Shown here in pieces: positions 16,611 to 27,782 of a DNA stretch of 64,000 nucleotides. Each line of letters begins with the position of its first letter. The first letter of the stretch is position 1. Source of the stretch: Leptospira ryugenii (GTDB lineage: Bacteria > Spirochaetota > Leptospiria > Leptospirales > Leptospiraceae); contig NZ_BFBB01000009.1 of NCBI RefSeq assembly GCF_003114855.1, positions 186,001 to 250,000 on the forward strand. Direction: 5' to 3'. Below the pieces are notes generated by a model. The model worked only from the letters and a program-made list of their open reading frames with translations, searched no databases and had not been told where the DNA came from. The translations under genes and the position numbers were made by a program.

Positions 16611-17537
16611 ATGGAAGAAAATAGTTCCTCCAAGGATAGAGACTGGCAAGGTGTAGCCCTTGTCCTAACAGGTGCGATTTTATTTTCCGCTAAGGCAGTT
16701 GTTGTAAAACTCACCTATAAATATCCGTTAGGTGCCTTGACATCCCTTTTTTTTCGAATGGTCTTTGCCTTCCCGTTTTTGGTGTGGATAGCTTACAGAG
16801 AAGAAAAAAAACCAGATGCCAAAAGAATCCAAGGTAATGACTGGATTCATATTATTTTGATGGGGATTGTCGGTTACTATCTTGCAAGCCTATTTGATTT
16901 TATTGGATTGCAGTACATTTCCGCTGGTTTAGAGAGGATCATTTTATTTATCTACCCAACCTTAGTTGTGGTTCTCTCCTTTTTTGTCTACGGGCATAGA
17001 ATCCAAAAGAAGGAATGGATTTCCCTTCTTCTCACGTATACTGGAGTAGGCATTGCTTATAGCCAGGACCTACAATTTGGCAAAGCAAAGGATGTAAGCC
17101 TTGGAGCATTCTTTATCCTTCTTTCCGCACTGACCTATTCCATTTATCTAATGGGTAGTGGAAAGATCATACCGAGGATTGGGGCAGAGCGATTCACAGC
17201 CTATGCCTTGGCCATCTCTTCTCTCGTGGTGTTTTTTCATTTTGCTCTAGTCGGAAGCTATGCCGAGCTCTACCAGCCAAAGGAATTCTATGCCCTCGCA
17301 TTGTTACTTGGTACTCTCAATACGGTTGTCCCGGCCGTTTTTGTCTCATTAGGAATCAAACGAGTGGGTTCGAAAACAGCGGCCATCATCGGGTCAGTCG
17401 GACCTATGTCAACTTTGTTCCTTGCCTATTGGTTTTTGGGCGAAAGTATTACTTTTTTACATATAATTGGCACTCTTTTCGTACTTTCAGGTGTATTTTT
17501 AATCAGCCAAAAAAAAATTAGCAATGCCGATAGATAA
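16611..17537 (+). CDS. DMT-superfamily (EamA) transporter
   Basis: A 308-residue inner-membrane protein with ten hydrophobic segments and two EamA repeats, the first around residues 13-145 and the second around 160-300. This is the drug/metabolite transporter fold, which usually exports small metabolites or amino acids. The substrate cannot be told from sequence. The first ATG at 16611 is used. Both flanks are unrelated genes. Confidence 0.9.
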   Translation: MEENSSSKDRDWQGVALVLTGAILFSAKAVVVKLTYKYPLGALTSLFFRMVFAFPFLVWIAYREEKKPDAKRIQGNDWIHIILMGIVGYYLASLFDFIGLQYISAGLERIILFIYPTLVVVLSFFVYGHRIQKKEWISLLLTYTGVGIAYSQDLQFGKAKDVSLGAFFILLSALTYSIYLMGSGKIIPRIGAERFTAYALAISSLVVFFHFALVGSYAELYQPKEFYALALLLGTLNTVVPAVFVSLGIKRVGSKTAAIIGSVGPMSTLFLAYWFLGESITFLHIIGTLFVLSGVFLISQKKISNADR

Positions 17538-17592
17538 AAGAGAGAATCATACCATTCATTTGTTGGATGATTAGGATCATTAAGGCAAGGCT

Positions 17593-18720
17593 ATGAACAA
17601 ACAGTACAAGTGGCTTCTCTCAGCAGTTTTGTATCTCTCAATGCAGGGAGCCCTTTCCGCACAATTCACTTGCGAAGGCACGGCTTGTGGATTTTTGCCA
17701 AGAGACATTACGAGCAGTTTGAACTCTTCCTATCTTCGTTTGCAAACCGACTACTTGAATGAAGTTCTCAAAACCAACACAGAGGCTGGCTTTCTCGCAA
17801 ATTTAGGTTCAAATAACATTGGTACGGGAACCGTTCGTCGCCTCCAAGTGGGTGCAAGTGTTTCGGCCGCTGGTTACAAAAAGGATGACATCATCATAGA
17901 AGAGCCTGGTTTTAAGCTCCCTAAACTTCCGAATGTGGGAGGTTCCGTAGTTCCGAATGTCAATATCGATTTTAACCCAGGTTGGATCTTAGGCTTTGAT
18001 AGCCGGCATTGGACTCGACGATTTGCCATTTTTTTACATGGTATGGACGCAGTAGTTCCCAATAAACAATTGCAAGGTGCCTCAAATAACAAAAACTATG
18101 AGGGAAGGATTACCATCAAAAATTATGGTGGAATGATTCGTTTCCAAGTCATCGAAAAGTATGGCTTTCTAGGGAATGTGATCACTTGGGATGGTTTCAA
18201 TATTGGTGCTGGCCACCATGTGATGGAGCAGGATTTCGATTTCAAATATTTAGAAGGAAAAGCTGCTACTATAGAATCAAATGGAGTTAAGGCAAAGTGG
18301 GGTGGTGATACAGTTTTTAACTACAACACTAAGGTGCGTACCACAAATGTTGACATCAGAACTGGTGTAGGGGTTTTTTGGGTCATCAATGTGATTCTTG
18401 GCGGTGGGTACAGTTGGAATACTGGAGATAGTGATCTAAGTGTATCCCGAAGAGGTCCTCTTGTTGTCCAAACTTCTGCTATCTCTGCAATCGAAATCCC
18501 TCGAGAATACCAATCGCAGATAGATCCTGCTATCCTCCAATCAGGTCCTTCTGGGACTTTGGGCCTGACACTCGGAGGCTCTAGCCAGTCCAAAAAGAAT
18601 CTAGCCTATGGAATTGCAGGTCTCGAATTTGATATCTATCTATTGAAAATCATCGTTGAAGGAATCTATGGTGGAAAAGATTTGTACTCAGCAAATCTAG
18701 GAGTGAGAGCTTCCTTTTAA
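17593..18720 (+). CDS. Probable Lsa36-family surface protein
   Basis: A 375-residue exported protein with a signal peptide ending near SAQFTC and a glycine-rich, beta-strand-rich body that ends in a terminal phenylalanine (GVRASF), as outer-membrane beta-barrels do. The N-terminal TCEGTACGFLPRDITSS segment resembles the Lsa36 family of leptospiral surface proteins as I remember it. The family includes extracellular-matrix binding adhesins, but binding cannot be inferred here. The assignment to Lsa36 is moderate; an outer-membrane location is better supported. Confidence 0.65.
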   Translation: MNKQYKWLLSAVLYLSMQGALSAQFTCEGTACGFLPRDITSSLNSSYLRLQTDYLNEVLKTNTEAGFLANLGSNNIGTGTVRRLQVGASVSAAGYKKDDIIIEEPGFKLPKLPNVGGSVVPNVNIDFNPGWILGFDSRHWTRRFAIFLHGMDAVVPNKQLQGASNNKNYEGRITIKNYGGMIRFQVIEKYGFLGNVITWDGFNIGAGHHVMEQDFDFKYLEGKAATIESNGVKAKWGGDTVFNYNTKVRTTNVDIRTGVGVFWVINVILGGGYSWNTGDSDLSVSRRGPLVVQTSAISAIEIPREYQSQIDPAILQSGPSGTLGLTLGGSSQSKKNLAYGIAGLEFDIYLLKIIVEGIYGGKDLYSANLGVRASF

Positions 18721-18749
18721 TCTTGCTATTCTCTTGATCTTGGTCTAAA

Positions 18750-18765
18750 TTGACCTGTAGGTCAA
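18750..18765. promoter_or_regulatory. Perfect dyad upstream of chemoreceptor gene
   Basis: TTGACCT (18750-18756) and AGGTCAA (18759-18765) form a perfect inverted repeat with a 2-base centre, ending 5 bases before the ATG at 18771. It occupies the ribosome-site region. It may be an operator, or a small hairpin limiting translation. No regulator is identified. Confidence 0.4.
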
Positions 18766-18770
18766 GATTA

Positions 18771-21305
18771 ATGAATCTCTACAATCGTTTCTTTCGACAG
18801 ATGATGTCAGTCTCCATCGGGTTTTCTATGGGGGTTGTGGTTCCTATTGGTATCGTATTTATTTATTTTCTCATCAAACCAACTGGAGATTTACTCAGAG
18901 TTTTTTTTCTAGCAGTTGGCTCCGGTGCTCTCTTCGTACAAATTTTACCCCTCTATGTGATGCCGAGACTCACAAAACCCATCAAAGACTATCTCTTAGC
19001 CCAAGAAAAGGGAGAGTCCATATCAAAAGAAGATTACACAAAGATTTGGAACCATGTAACCAAACTTCCTATCCTCACCTCAGTTATGGGCGCCTTACAG
19101 TGGTTGATCGCATCTTTTATTGTGATTATACCTGTTTGGATGCATCCGGATGCTTCGCGGACACAAAGTTTTTACCTAGAAAATACCTTCATCTTTTTAG
19201 CTCTCCTAAATACTCTACTCTCCTATATTTTTATGGAAGGAGTTATTCATAAACTTCTTCAGGAAAATGCATTCCCATCTGAGTTGGATGAAGCGCATAA
19301 ACCCTTTTATCGAAGGTTGAGTATCACTATCCCTGTCACTATCATTATGCTTATCATAATGATGTGTGATGTTTTTATGATGTTATCCTTTCGCATCAAC
19401 TCTTCTTCTTTGCGAGATTCTTATTCAAATCAGTTATACAATTTCAGCATCAGCAATGAAGCCTCCTTGTCAGTGATTTTCGAAGGTGTAGAGTCTGCTA
19501 TGAAAGAAATTGCTGATCGAGAAGATTTACAGCTAGCCTTTACAAAGAAGCAATACGGTCAATTTACGCCCATCTTGCAAAAGTTATTCGATAATAGCTC
19601 CCTCTTTTTGGAAAATGCTTTTATAACTTCTATGGAGGAAGGTTATCCTATTGTTGCTTCCGGAAAGGGTGACGGTAAGGCATTGGGCTATAAAATGAAA
19701 ACCCATGCGAGTTTTCAGGAGAATCTGGATCATGCTCTCAAAGGAGAGACTTATTTTGGTATTGCAGAAAAATACCCTACCAACGGGAAGATCATCATCC
19801 TAGTCACTAGCCCTTTTAAAGTAGATGGCAAGATCGTTGGTATCATTGGTTTCCCCATTCGGATTGGGGATGCTTTATCTGCTCTCCTGAAAAAAATCAA
19901 AATCGGGAAAACGGGTTATTCCTTTCTCTTGGACCAAAAACTCCAAATGGTCTGGCATCCGAATGAATCCTACATCTTAAAAGAATTCGAAGGCACTGAA
20001 TTTGCAAAACTTTTAGAAGAAGCAGGTGAGCTCAAGGCCTTTGAAAATAAATGGGAAGGCTCAACCTTTCTACTCCGAAAAAAGACCAATCCTAAAACGG
20101 GGTATCATTTCTTTACAACGATCAATTTAGCCGAGATAGAGGAGGCAAGTTATGATTCCCTTGATGATCTCATGTATCTCAGTTTAGGTGGCGCTCTGCT
20201 TGTTGCACTAGTAGTCTTTATATTGTTTTACATTCGATTTTCTTCCATCAAAGAAGTGGAAACTGTGCTCCAGAAAATGGGGAATGGAGACCTTAGAAAT
20301 TATTCGAAGTTGGTCTCTTCCGATGAATTTGGAAAACTGACCATGGGATTGAATAAATCCCTGCGACAAGTGAAAGAAGTGGTTGCCTCCAACCAATCAA
20401 TTTCAGACGATATGGCTGCCGCCGCAGAACAGATGTCAGTTTCGCTAAATAGTCTATCAGCGAATTCACAAACTCAGGCTGCGGCAGCGGAAGAGATATC
20501 GGCTTCCATAGAAGAGATATCCGCAGCCGTTGAATCTGTTGATTCACAAGCCCAATCCCAAGTCAAAAAAGCAGATTTCTTAAAGGCACAAATGCAGGAC
20601 CTTTCTTCGGAAATCAAACTGACAGGTACGGAAGTAGACAAAGCCACGGTAGAATTCACTCGAATCACTGAGGAAGCAAAATCTGGACAAACATCATTGG
20701 ATCGGATGCAGAACTCCATCTCCAAGATAGGAGAGAGTTCGGAGCAGATTGGCAGTGTGATCGAAATCATCAATACCATATCCGAGCAGATCAATTTACT
20801 TGCATTGAATGCCGCCATAGAAGCCGCAAGAGCTGGGACATACGGGAGAGGATTTGCCGTAGTTGCGGATGAGATTGGAAAACTGGCGATCAAAACGGCA
20901 GCATCGATCAAGGACATTAGTGAACTCATCGATGCAAATAATGATGAGATCAACAAAGGGACAGAGATCATAGAGTCAACGATCCAACTCATCCAGAATA
21001 TTATCCAGGGAGTGTCTTCTTTTCAACAAGTCACAGAATCCATACAAGCGAGCTCTCAAAGACAGTTGGAAAGGAATACAAAGGTAGTCCAGGAAGTGGA
21101 TGAATTGAATGAAATCTCGCGGATGATCCGAGTTTCCTTAGAAGAGCAGAAATCGGCGATTGGTGAGGTGGCCCAGGCCATCTTTAATATCAATGACCTC
21201 ACCCAATCCAATGCCGCTGGTCTAGAAGAAATGACTGCCTCCTCGACTGGGATCGCGTATTTGGCTGAAAATTTACGCAAGAAGATCAATTTCTTTCAAA
21301 TTTGA
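18771..21305 (+). CDS. Methyl-accepting chemotaxis protein with five-helix N-terminal membrane domain
   Basis: An 844-residue chemoreceptor starting at ATG 18771. The first 215 residues hold about five hydrophobic helices, then comes an extracytoplasmic sensor of about 260 residues that looks like a double-Cache domain, another membrane helix near residue 475-500, a HAMP segment ([10 protein letters not shown]) and the long cytoplasmic coiled coil. The signalling hairpin tip is [32 protein letters not shown]. There is no C-terminal CheR pentapeptide. Signals go to CheW/CheA. The extra N-terminal helices are atypical for a Cache receptor. Confidence 0.92.
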   Translation: MNLYNRFFRQMMSVSIGFSMGVVVPIGIVFIYFLIKPTGDLLRVFFLAVGSGALFVQILPLYVMPRLTKPIKDYLLAQEKGESISKEDYTKIWNHVTKLPILTSVMGALQWLIASFIVIIPVWMHPDASRTQSFYLENTFIFLALLNTLLSYIFMEGVIHKLLQENAFPSELDEAHKPFYRRLSITIPVTIIMLIIMMCDVFMMLSFRINSSSLRDSYSNQLYNFSISNEASLSVIFEGVESAMKEIADREDLQLAFTKKQYGQFTPILQKLFDNSSLFLENAFITSMEEGYPIVASGKGDGKALGYKMKTHASFQENLDHALKGETYFGIAEKYPTNGKIIILVTSPFKVDGKIVGIIGFPIRIGDALSALLKKIKIGKTGYSFLLDQKLQMVWHPNESYILKEFEGTEFAKLLEEAGELKAFENKWEGSTFLLRKKTNPKTGYHFFTTINLAEIEEASYDSLDDLMYLSLGGALLVALVVFILFYIRFSSIKEVETVLQKMGNGDLRNYSKLVSSDEFGKLTMGLNKSLRQVKEVVASNQSISDDMAAAAEQMSVSLNSLSANSQTQAAAAEEISASIEEISAAVESVDSQAQSQVKKADFLKAQMQDLSSEIKLTGTEVDKATVEFTRITEEAKSGQTSLDRMQNSISKIGESSEQIGSVIEIINTISEQINLLALNAAIEAARAGTYGRGFAVVADEIGKLAIKTAASIKDISELIDANNDEINKGTEIIESTIQLIQNIIQGVSSFQQVTESIQASSQRQLERNTKVVQEVDELNEISRMIRVSLEEQKSAIGEVAQAIFNINDLTQSNAAGLEEMTASSTGIAYLAENLRKKINFFQI

Positions 21306-21324
21306 CCCAAAAATCGCTTGCGGG

Positions 21325-21356
21325 ATCTAAATATCAAGAAATCTTGATATTTAGAT
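21325..21356. promoter_or_regulatory. 32-bp perfect palindrome overlapping the sahR-like start codon
   Basis: Two 15-base arms (21325-21339 and 21342-21356) are exact inverted repeats around AA; the core half-sites are ATATCAAGA and TCTTGATAT. It includes the first two bases of the ATG at 21355. SahR, an ArsR-methyltransferase fusion that regulates the SAM cycle, binds palindromes of this general kind in Proteobacteria. Here it most likely serves autorepression. It leaves no Shine-Dalgarno for the gene. Confidence 0.75.
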
Positions 21357-22362
21357 GAATCCAGTGGTAGGTTCCGAAATCAGTGTCTCCCCTCGTTCCA
21401 AAGGGATTTTAGATGCATTAAAGGCCGTCTCCGATGAAACGCGCCTGCGGATCCTACATATTTTGAGTCTAGGTGCCTTTTCCGTGAATGAGGTCGTTGA
21501 AATCCTAGGAATGGGGCAATCTAGAGTATCGCGCCACCTCAAAATACTCACCGAGGCCAAAGTGATCCGCTCCAGGCGAGAGGGATCCTTGGTGTATTCT
21601 TATCTCCCGGACGTCTCTCTCTTAGAGCAGGAATCCTTTCGGTACTACCAAGAGCTTTCCTCCTTACTCCTTTCTTACCGCGAGGACCTACCTTTTTGGC
21701 AGAGGGACTTGCGCATGGTGCACCAAATTTTAGAGCAAAGAGAGCGTAAGTCCAAGGGTTTCTTTGACCGCATCGCAAAGGATTGGGAATCCCTCCAGGG
21801 GGAGGTTCTCCATCCTAAGCTCTACAGATCTTGGATTTTGGAACAACTTCCCAATCAGCTGTCTACCATTGTAGATTTGGGTTGTGGACCAGGTGGCCTC
21901 ATACCATATCTTTTACCAAAAGCAAAGCAGTTGTTAGGTGTTGATTCTTCTGCCAATATGATAGAAGAAGCGCAATCTCTCATTGGAAATAACCAAAATG
22001 TGCAATTTGTCCAAGCTCAATTGGAGTCTATTCCTATGCCGGATGCCTCAGTGGATGCTGTGGTCTCAAGTATGGTCTTACACCATATCTCACATCCTCC
22101 AGCTGTTTTAGATGAAGTTCACCGTATCCTAAAACCCGATGGAATTTTGTGTATTGTCGATTTAGAAAAACATAACCAAGAAATGATGAGAGATAATTTT
22201 GCGGATCTTTGGCTCGGCTTTGAACCAGAACTTTTGGAATCTTGGCTCACAAATTCCGGGTTCAGTGTAGAATTTACCGAGAGTATCAAAACAGAATCTA
22301 TTTTTAAAATTTTAACTATTAAAGCAAAGAAAAGGGGAGGACAAAATGTCCCAAGCAACTAG
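21355..22362 (+). CDS. ArsR-family regulator fused to SAM methyltransferase domain (SahR-like)
   Basis: A 335-residue fusion. Residues 15-85 form an ArsR winged helix ([12 protein letters not shown], then the recognition helix [13 protein letters not shown]) without the metal-binding cysteines of classical ArsR. Residues 150-325 form a class I methyltransferase with VDLGCGPGG at 173-181. In SahR proteins the domain senses S-adenosylhomocysteine rather than catalysing methylation. It is the first gene of an operon with ahcY, ferredoxin and metH; its last 17 bases overlap ahcY. The start codon is inside a perfect palindrome, so autorepression and possibly leaderless translation are likely. Confidence 0.85.
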   Translation: MNPVVGSEISVSPRSKGILDALKAVSDETRLRILHILSLGAFSVNEVVEILGMGQSRVSRHLKILTEAKVIRSRREGSLVYSYLPDVSLLEQESFRYYQELSSLLLSYREDLPFWQRDLRMVHQILEQRERKSKGFFDRIAKDWESLQGEVLHPKLYRSWILEQLPNQLSTIVDLGCGPGGLIPYLLPKAKQLLGVDSSANMIEEAQSLIGNNQNVQFVQAQLESIPMPDASVDAVVSSMVLHHISHPPAVLDEVHRILKPDGILCIVDLEKHNQEMMRDNFADLWLGFEPELLESWLTNSGFSVEFTESIKTESIFKILTIKAKKRGGQNVPSN

Positions 22363-23665
22363 TACAAAATCGGAAAGACTTCCATACAAAGTAAAAGATA
22401 TATCTCTTGCTGAATGGGGAAGAGAGGAAATCATCCTCGCTGAGAAAGAAATGCCAGGTTTGATGGCGGTTCGTGCAGAATTTGGAAAGGCAAAGCCCTT
22501 GAAAGGTGCAAGAATTGCCGGATCACTCCACATGACAATCCAGACTGCCGTATTGATTGAAACCTTGATTGAGTTAGGAGCCGAAATCCGCTGGTCTTCC
22601 TGCAATATCTTTTCAACCCAAGACCATGCAGCAGCGGCAATTGCAAAAGCAGGTATCCCTGTATTCGCTTGGAAAGGGGAAACAGAGGAAGAGTACTGGT
22701 GGTGTATTGAACAAACTCTTTTCTTTGAAAACGGCTTAGGCCCAAATATGATTTTAGACGATGGTCATGACCTGACACATTTCGTACATGAAAAATATCC
22801 AGACTTGTTGAAAGACATTCGAGGAGTATCGGAAGAAACAACTACAGGCGTGATCGGATTATTGAAGAAATTCAAAAATGGTGAACTTAAAATCCCAGCT
22901 ATCAATGTGAACGACTCAGTCACAAAATCAAAGTTTGATAATCTTTATGGATGTCGTGAGTCTCTTGCAGATGGTATCAAACGCGCAACAGATGTTATGT
23001 TGGCAGGTAAAGTCGCACTTGTTTGCGGTTTTGGTGATGTTGGAAAAGGTTCAGCTGCCTCATTGAGAAACTTCGGAGCACGAGTTATCGTGACTGAAAT
23101 TGATCCGATTTGTGCATTGCAAGCTGCGATGGAAGGTTACCAAGTGCTTCGAGTAGAAGATATCATCGAAAATGCTGATATTGTTGTAACTGCGACGGGA
23201 AATGATGACATTATCACTCTTGAGCATATGAAGAGTATGAAAGATGGTGCTATCCTTTGTAACATTGGTCATTTTGATACAGAAATTCAAATGTCACGAT
23301 TGAATGCTGAAAAAGGTATCACTAAAAAAGAAATCAAACCTCAAGTGGATAAATATACTTTCTCAAACGGGAAGTCCATTATTGTTCTAGCAGAGGGTCG
23401 TTTGGTAAACTTAGGTTGTGCAACTGGCCACCCGTCGTTCGTAATGTCCGCCTCTTTTACGAACCAAGTATTGGCGCAAATTGAATTGTTTAACAACAAA
23501 TACGAAATCGGCGTCTATCGTTTACCAAAAAAACTAGATGAAAAGGTAGCCGCTCTCCATTTGGAGCAGTTGGGTGTCAGATTGACTAAACTCACACAAA
23601 AGCAAGCTGATTACATTGCTGTTCCAGTTGAAGGCCCGTTCAAACCAGAACACTACAGATACTAA
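22346..23665 (+). CDS. ahcY: Adenosylhomocysteinase
   Basis: A 439-residue S-adenosylhomocysteine hydrolase that splits SAH into adenosine and homocysteine with bound NAD. Visible landmarks are [15 protein letters not shown] near 53-67, the NAD-binding [12 protein letters not shown] near 230-241, and the family-typical C-terminus KPEHYRY that closes the active site of a neighbouring subunit. The start has a strong AGGGGAGG ribosome site inside the end of the regulator gene. It removes the product inhibitor of methyltransferases and supplies homocysteine to MetH two genes downstream. Confidence 0.97.
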   Translation: MSQATSTKSERLPYKVKDISLAEWGREEIILAEKEMPGLMAVRAEFGKAKPLKGARIAGSLHMTIQTAVLIETLIELGAEIRWSSCNIFSTQDHAAAAIAKAGIPVFAWKGETEEEYWWCIEQTLFFENGLGPNMILDDGHDLTHFVHEKYPDLLKDIRGVSEETTTGVIGLLKKFKNGELKIPAINVNDSVTKSKFDNLYGCRESLADGIKRATDVMLAGKVALVCGFGDVGKGSAASLRNFGARVIVTEIDPICALQAAMEGYQVLRVEDIIENADIVVTATGNDDIITLEHMKSMKDGAILCNIGHFDTEIQMSRLNAEKGITKKEIKPQVDKYTFSNGKSIIVLAEGRLVNLGCATGHPSFVMSASFTNQVLAQIELFNNKYEIGVYRLPKKLDEKVAALHLEQLGVRLTKLTQKQADYIAVPVEGPFKPEHYRY

Positions 23666-23671
23666 AAAATG

Positions 23672-23691
23672 GGCCATACTCATGTATGGCC
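23672..23691 (+). other. Intergenic hairpin between ahcY and the ferredoxin gene
   Basis: GGCCATAC (23672-23679) and GTATGGCC (23684-23691) form a perfect 8-bp stem with a 4-base loop. There is no T tract after it, so it is not an intrinsic terminator. It may stabilise the upstream ahcY message or be a processing site. Confidence 0.55.
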
Positions 23692-23708
23692 TGTGCAAGG
23701 AGAATTGA

Positions 23709-24008
23709 ATGGCATATGTAGTTACCGAAATTTGCGTAGATTGTAAATATACAAGCTGTGCAGCCGTTTGTCCAGTTGAGGCATTCCATGAAGCAGAGGA
23801 CACTTTGTACATTGATCCAGATACTTGTATCGATTGCAATGCTTGCCAATATGAATGTCCAATTGATGCAATTTTCCCAGACTATGATGTCCCGGAAAAG
23901 CACAAGGCTTCAATTGAAGTCAACGCAAAAGAAGCTACCAAATACCCAGTAATCGTCTCTACGAAGGCACCCCTAAAGGGACCAAAGTGCGCCGATTCAA
24001 GTAAATAG
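23709..24008 (+). CDS. fdxA: FdxA-type 4Fe-4S/3Fe-4S ferredoxin
   Basis: A 99-residue ferredoxin. The first cluster site is CVDCKYTSCAAVCP, and the second is CIDCNACQYECP with the standard CxxCxxCxxxCP. This arrangement resembles seven-iron FdxA ferredoxins (YVVT start), although the C-terminal tail is shorter. It carries electrons at low potential. Position between ahcY and metH suggests a role in the reductive reactivation of cob(II)alamin in MetH, in place of flavodoxin; that is inference. An AAGGAG ribosome site precedes the ATG, and a terminator-like hairpin follows the stop. Confidence 0.88.
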   Translation: MAYVVTEICVDCKYTSCAAVCPVEAFHEAEDTLYIDPDTCIDCNACQYECPIDAIFPDYDVPEKHKASIEVNAKEATKYPVIVSTKAPLKGPKCADSSK

Positions 24009-24014
24009 ACAATC

Positions 24015-24043
24015 AGCCACAGCGAATAAATGCTGTGGCTTTT
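24015..24043 (+). terminator. Terminator-like hairpin upstream of metH
   Basis: AGCCACAGC (24015-24023) and GCTGTGGCT (24032-24040) form a perfect 9-bp stem with an 8-base loop followed by TTT. The T tract is short, so partial termination is likely. It ends about 17 bases before the metH start codon and would lower metH expression relative to the upstream genes. Confidence 0.6.
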
Positions 24044-24059
24044 CACTGAAAAGATAATT

Positions 24060-27000
24060 ATGAAATTTGAATATACCAATCCCTCCGCTAAGAAACTCTT
24101 AAAGCTAATAGAAGAAAGAATCTTAATCCTGGACGGTGCGATGGGCACTATGATCCAGCGCCACTCTTTAGATGAAGATGACTTTCGAGGTGAAAAGTTT
24201 AAGGATTGGTCCCTTTCCTTGAAAGGAAATAACGACATGCTGGCGATAACCCAGCCTGATATTATTGAATCTGTGCACCTGCAATATTTAGAAGCTGGTG
24301 CGGATATCATTGAAACCAATACATTTAGTTCTAATTCGATTTCTCAGGCCGATTACAAAATGGAATCCTATGTTCGGGAGCTCAATTTAGCGGCCGTTCG
24401 TTGTGCAAAAAATGCAGTTCAAAAGTATAAAGAAAAAACAGGTAAAACCGATTGTTTTATAGCTGGTTCCATCGGTCCTACTGTAAAGACTGCCTCTCTC
24501 TCGCCGGATGTGAACAACCCAGCATTCCGAGCTGTCACTTTTGACGAATTGGTTGCTTGTTTTTATGAGCAGGTTTCTGCTCTCATTGATGGCGGAGTTG
24601 ATATTCTCCTCCCCGAAACAAACATCGATACACTCAACTTGAAAGCTTGTATCTATGCAATAGATCAAGTGTTTGAAGAGAGAAATATTCGCATTCCAGT
24701 CATTCTCTCTGTTACGATCACAGATTCTTCTGGAAGGACTTTATCAGGTCAAACTGGAGAAGCATTCTATATCTCGATTAAACACGCAAAGCCACTTGCA
24801 GTAGGAATCAACTGTGCCTTGGGTGCCGGAGAAATGCGCCCTTACATTGCAGAAATTGCTCGTGTATCAGATTGTTATGTTTCCTGTTACCCAAATGCTG
24901 GTTTGCCAAATGCCTTTGGAGGCTATGACCAAACACCGCTTGAATTTGCGAACTGGATTGAAGACTTTGCAAAGTCCGGTTTTTTAAATATTGTTGGCGG
25001 TTGTTGTGGAACAACGCCAGATCATATCCAAAGGGCCAGCGAAGCCGTTCGTTCTCTTTCTCCGAGAAAACTCACTGAAAAACCACGCTTCAGCTCTTAT
25101 GCGGGACTAGAACCACTGCATCTAACACCTACGCAAGGTTTTATCAATGTTGGTGAGAGAACCAATGTAACAGGATCTCCCAAGTTCAAAAAGTTGATCT
25201 TAGATGGAAATTTTGAAGAGGCGGTACAAGTGGCACTTCAACAAGTCCAGGCTGGTGCGAATATAATAGACATCAATTTTGACGAAGCTTTGTTAGATGG
25301 CGAAGGATCCATGACAAAATTTCTAAATTTAATCGCCGGTGAACCCGAGATTGCTCGCGTTCCTTTTATGATTGACTCGTCAAAATGGTCTGTTCTCGAA
25401 GCAGGACTCAAGTGCATACAAGGAAAACCCATTGTAAACTCGATTTCCTTGAAGGAAGGTGAAGAGGTTTTCCTAAAACATGCAAGGACCATTCAAAGAT
25501 TTGGAGGGGCCGTCATCGTAATGGCCTTTGATGAAGCTGGGCAAGCAGCTACCAAAGAGGACAAAGTGCGGATTTGTAAACGCGCCTATGATCTACTGAT
25601 TGCAAAACTTGATTTTGATCCGCATGATATTATTTTTGATCCTAACATACTTACTGTCGCGACGGGCATCGAAGAACATAACAATTACGCTGTGGATTTC
25701 ATCGAAGCTACTGCAGAAATCAAGAAGATTTGTCCTGGTGCAAAGGTTTCAGGTGGTTTAAGTAATATTTCTTTCTCTTTCCGTGGAAATAATCCAGTCA
25801 GGGAGGCAATGCACTCTGCATTTTTGTACCATGCGATCAAAGCTGGTATGGATATGGCGATCGTCAATGCAGGGATGTTGGAAGTCTATGAACAGATTCC
25901 AAAAGACCTCTTAGAATTGATTGAGGATGTTCTATTAAACCGTAGACCAGATGCAACGGAGAGATTGATTGATGCTGCTGCAAGTTTTCACGGTGAGGCA
26001 AAAGTACAAAAGAAAGATGATCTTTGGAGATCTTTACCTGTCGAAGAGAGATTATCCCATGCACTTGTGAAAGGCATTGATGAATTTGTAAATGTGGATA
26101 CCGAGGAAGCGCGAACCAAATATGCAAAACCCTTAGAAGTGATAGAGGGTCCACTTATGAACGGAATGAAAGTCGTTGGTGAATTGTTCGGGGCCGGAAA
26201 GATGTTTTTGCCGCAAGTGGTAAAGAGTGCCAGAGTGATGAAGAAGGCGGTTGCCTATTTACTTCCCTTTATGGAAGAAGAGAAAAAAGCATCCAAAGTT
26301 CAGTCCAGCCAAGATAAATTTCTCATCGCAACCGTAAAAGGTGATGTACATGACATTGGTAAAAATATAGTCGGTGTGGTACTTGCCTGTAACAATTATG
26401 AAGTGATTGATTTGGGCGTGATGGTTCCAGCTGAGAAAATTCTAGAAACAGCAAAAAGAGAGAATGTCAAAGCAATCGGTCTCTCTGGTCTTATTACACC
26501 TTCTCTTGACGAAATGGTGCATGTTGCCAAAGAGATGGAAAGACAAGGCTTCCAAATCCCTCTCTTGATTGGTGGTGCTACTACCTCTCCTGCCCATACA
26601 GCTGTTAAAATTTCAGAGCAGTATTCGCAACCAGTGATACATGTTTTGGACGCATCTAGAGTTGTGAACGTAATGAATTCTGTTTTAAATCCGCAAGAAA
26701 GTACTTCTTATATCGAGGAGATAAAAAAAGACCAAGCAAGGATTCGAGAAGAGTTTTATGCTAGAGAGCGCGAAAGAAATTTACTCAATATAGAAGATGC
26801 AATTGATAACAGAGCCAAGATCGACTGGGAGGAATACACTCCACCTAAACCAAGTTTCACTGGGATCAAAGATATTACCGATGTTTCCATAAAGGATTTA
26901 ATTCCATTTATCGATTGGTCCCCATTTTTCCTGGCATGGGAATTGAAAGGCAGGTATCCAAATATTTTTAAAGATCCAGTGTATGGGGTAGAGGCAAAAA

Positions 27001-27779
27001 AACTTTTCGAAGATGGTACCCGACTATTGGATATGCTTGCGAATCGTCCAGATTTACAGCCAAGGGCAGTCGTGGGCATGTTCCCTGCGCATTCTATTGG
27101 TGAGGATATTGAAGTCTTTGCAGACGAAGCAAAACAAAATCGATTAGCACAATTTACTATGTTGCGACAACAGATCACTCGTCTCCCTGGGCAACCAAAC
27201 GTAAGTTTAGCAGATTACATAGCCCCCAAGGAATATAGAAAGACCGACTATATGGGCTTTTTTGCCGTTACAGCCGGACATGGGATTGAAGCCTTAGCCA
27301 AAGAGTATGAAGCAAACAATGACGATTATTCTGGAATTATGGTCAAAGCATTGGCAGATCGTTTAGCGGAGGCCTTTGCTGAATATATGCATAAATGGAT
27401 TCGGGATGAGTGGGGGTTTGGGAAAGATGAAAATCTCACTCCAGAGGATCTCATAAGAGAAAAGTATAGAGGCATCCGACCAGCACCAGGTTACCCGGCT
27501 TGTCCAGACCACACTGAGAAACGAATCTTATGGAAGCTATTGGAAGTGGAGAAGCGAACTGGTATCCAACTAACAGAAAATTGTGCGATGTGGCCAGCGA
27601 GTTCTGTCAGCGGGTATTATTTCTCCCATCCTGAGGCAAAATACTTCGCGATAGGAAAGATCAACGAGGATCAGGTTATATCCTATTCAAGCCGTAAACA
27701 AATGGCAAAAGAAGAAGTTGAAAAGTGGCTCTCTCCCTATTTGAATTACGATCCAAACCGAAGGCCAGCCGTCGTATAG
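24060..27779 (+). CDS. metH: Cobalamin-dependent methionine synthase
   Basis: A 1239-residue full-length MetH from ATG 24060, with an extra upstream ATG at 24030 rejected because it lies in the hairpin. The domains are in the expected order: homocysteine-binding with zinc ligands GINC (about 250) and GGCC (about 311); folate-binding (about 350-620); cobalamin cap and binding with DVHDIGKN, whose His near 763 is the lower axial ligand; and the AdoMet reactivation domain with [12 protein letters not shown] near 1140. It transfers the methyl of 5-methyltetrahydrofolate to homocysteine and needs vitamin B12. No cobalamin riboswitch is seen before it. Confidence 0.97.
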   Translation: MKFEYTNPSAKKLLKLIEERILILDGAMGTMIQRHSLDEDDFRGEKFKDWSLSLKGNNDMLAITQPDIIESVHLQYLEAGADIIETNTFSSNSISQADYKMESYVRELNLAAVRCAKNAVQKYKEKTGKTDCFIAGSIGPTVKTASLSPDVNNPAFRAVTFDELVACFYEQVSALIDGGVDILLPETNIDTLNLKACIYAIDQVFEERNIRIPVILSVTITDSSGRTLSGQTGEAFYISIKHAKPLAVGINCALGAGEMRPYIAEIARVSDCYVSCYPNAGLPNAFGGYDQTPLEFANWIEDFAKSGFLNIVGGCCGTTPDHIQRASEAVRSLSPRKLTEKPRFSSYAGLEPLHLTPTQGFINVGERTNVTGSPKFKKLILDGNFEEAVQVALQQVQAGANIIDINFDEALLDGEGSMTKFLNLIAGEPEIARVPFMIDSSKWSVLEAGLKCIQGKPIVNSISLKEGEEVFLKHARTIQRFGGAVIVMAFDEAGQAATKEDKVRICKRAYDLLIAKLDFDPHDIIFDPNILTVATGIEEHNNYAVDFIEATAEIKKICPGAKVSGGLSNISFSFRGNNPVREAMHSAFLYHAIKAGMDMAIVNAGMLEVYEQIPKDLLELIEDVLLNRRPDATERLIDAAASFHGEAKVQKKDDLWRSLPVEERLSHALVKGIDEFVNVDTEEARTKYAKPLEVIEGPLMNGMKVVGELFGAGKMFLPQVVKSARVMKKAVAYLLPFMEEEKKASKVQSSQDKFLIATVKGDVHDIGKNIVGVVLACNNYEVIDLGVMVPAEKILETAKRENVKAIGLSGLITPSLDEMVHVAKEMERQGFQIPLLIGGATTSPAHTAVKISEQYSQPVIHVLDASRVVNVMNSVLNPQESTSYIEEIKKDQARIREEFYARERERNLLNIEDAIDNRAKIDWEEYTPPKPSFTGIKDITDVSIKDLIPFIDWSPFFLAWELKGRYPNIFKDPVYGVEAKKLFEDGTRLLDMLANRPDLQPRAVVGMFPAHSIGEDIEVFADEAKQNRLAQFTMLRQQITRLPGQPNVSLADYIAPKEYRKTDYMGFFAVTAGHGIEALAKEYEANNDDYSGIMVKALADRLAEAFAEYMHKWIRDEWGFGKDENLTPEDLIREKYRGIRPAPGYPACPDHTEKRILWKLLEVEKRTGIQLTENCAMWPASSVSGYYFSHPEAKYFAIGKINEDQVISYSSRKQMAKEEVEKWLSPYLNYDPNRRPAVV

Positions 27780-27782
27780 CCT

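Noticed and set aside
20474..20992. A 172-codon antisense frame in the chemoreceptor
   Set aside because: It lies wholly within the conserved signalling coiled coil, whose Ala/Glu/Ser repeats generate such open frames.
24009..24059. A cobalamin riboswitch before metH
   Set aside because: The gap is only 51 bases and is filled by a simple hairpin, far too short for a B12 aptamer.
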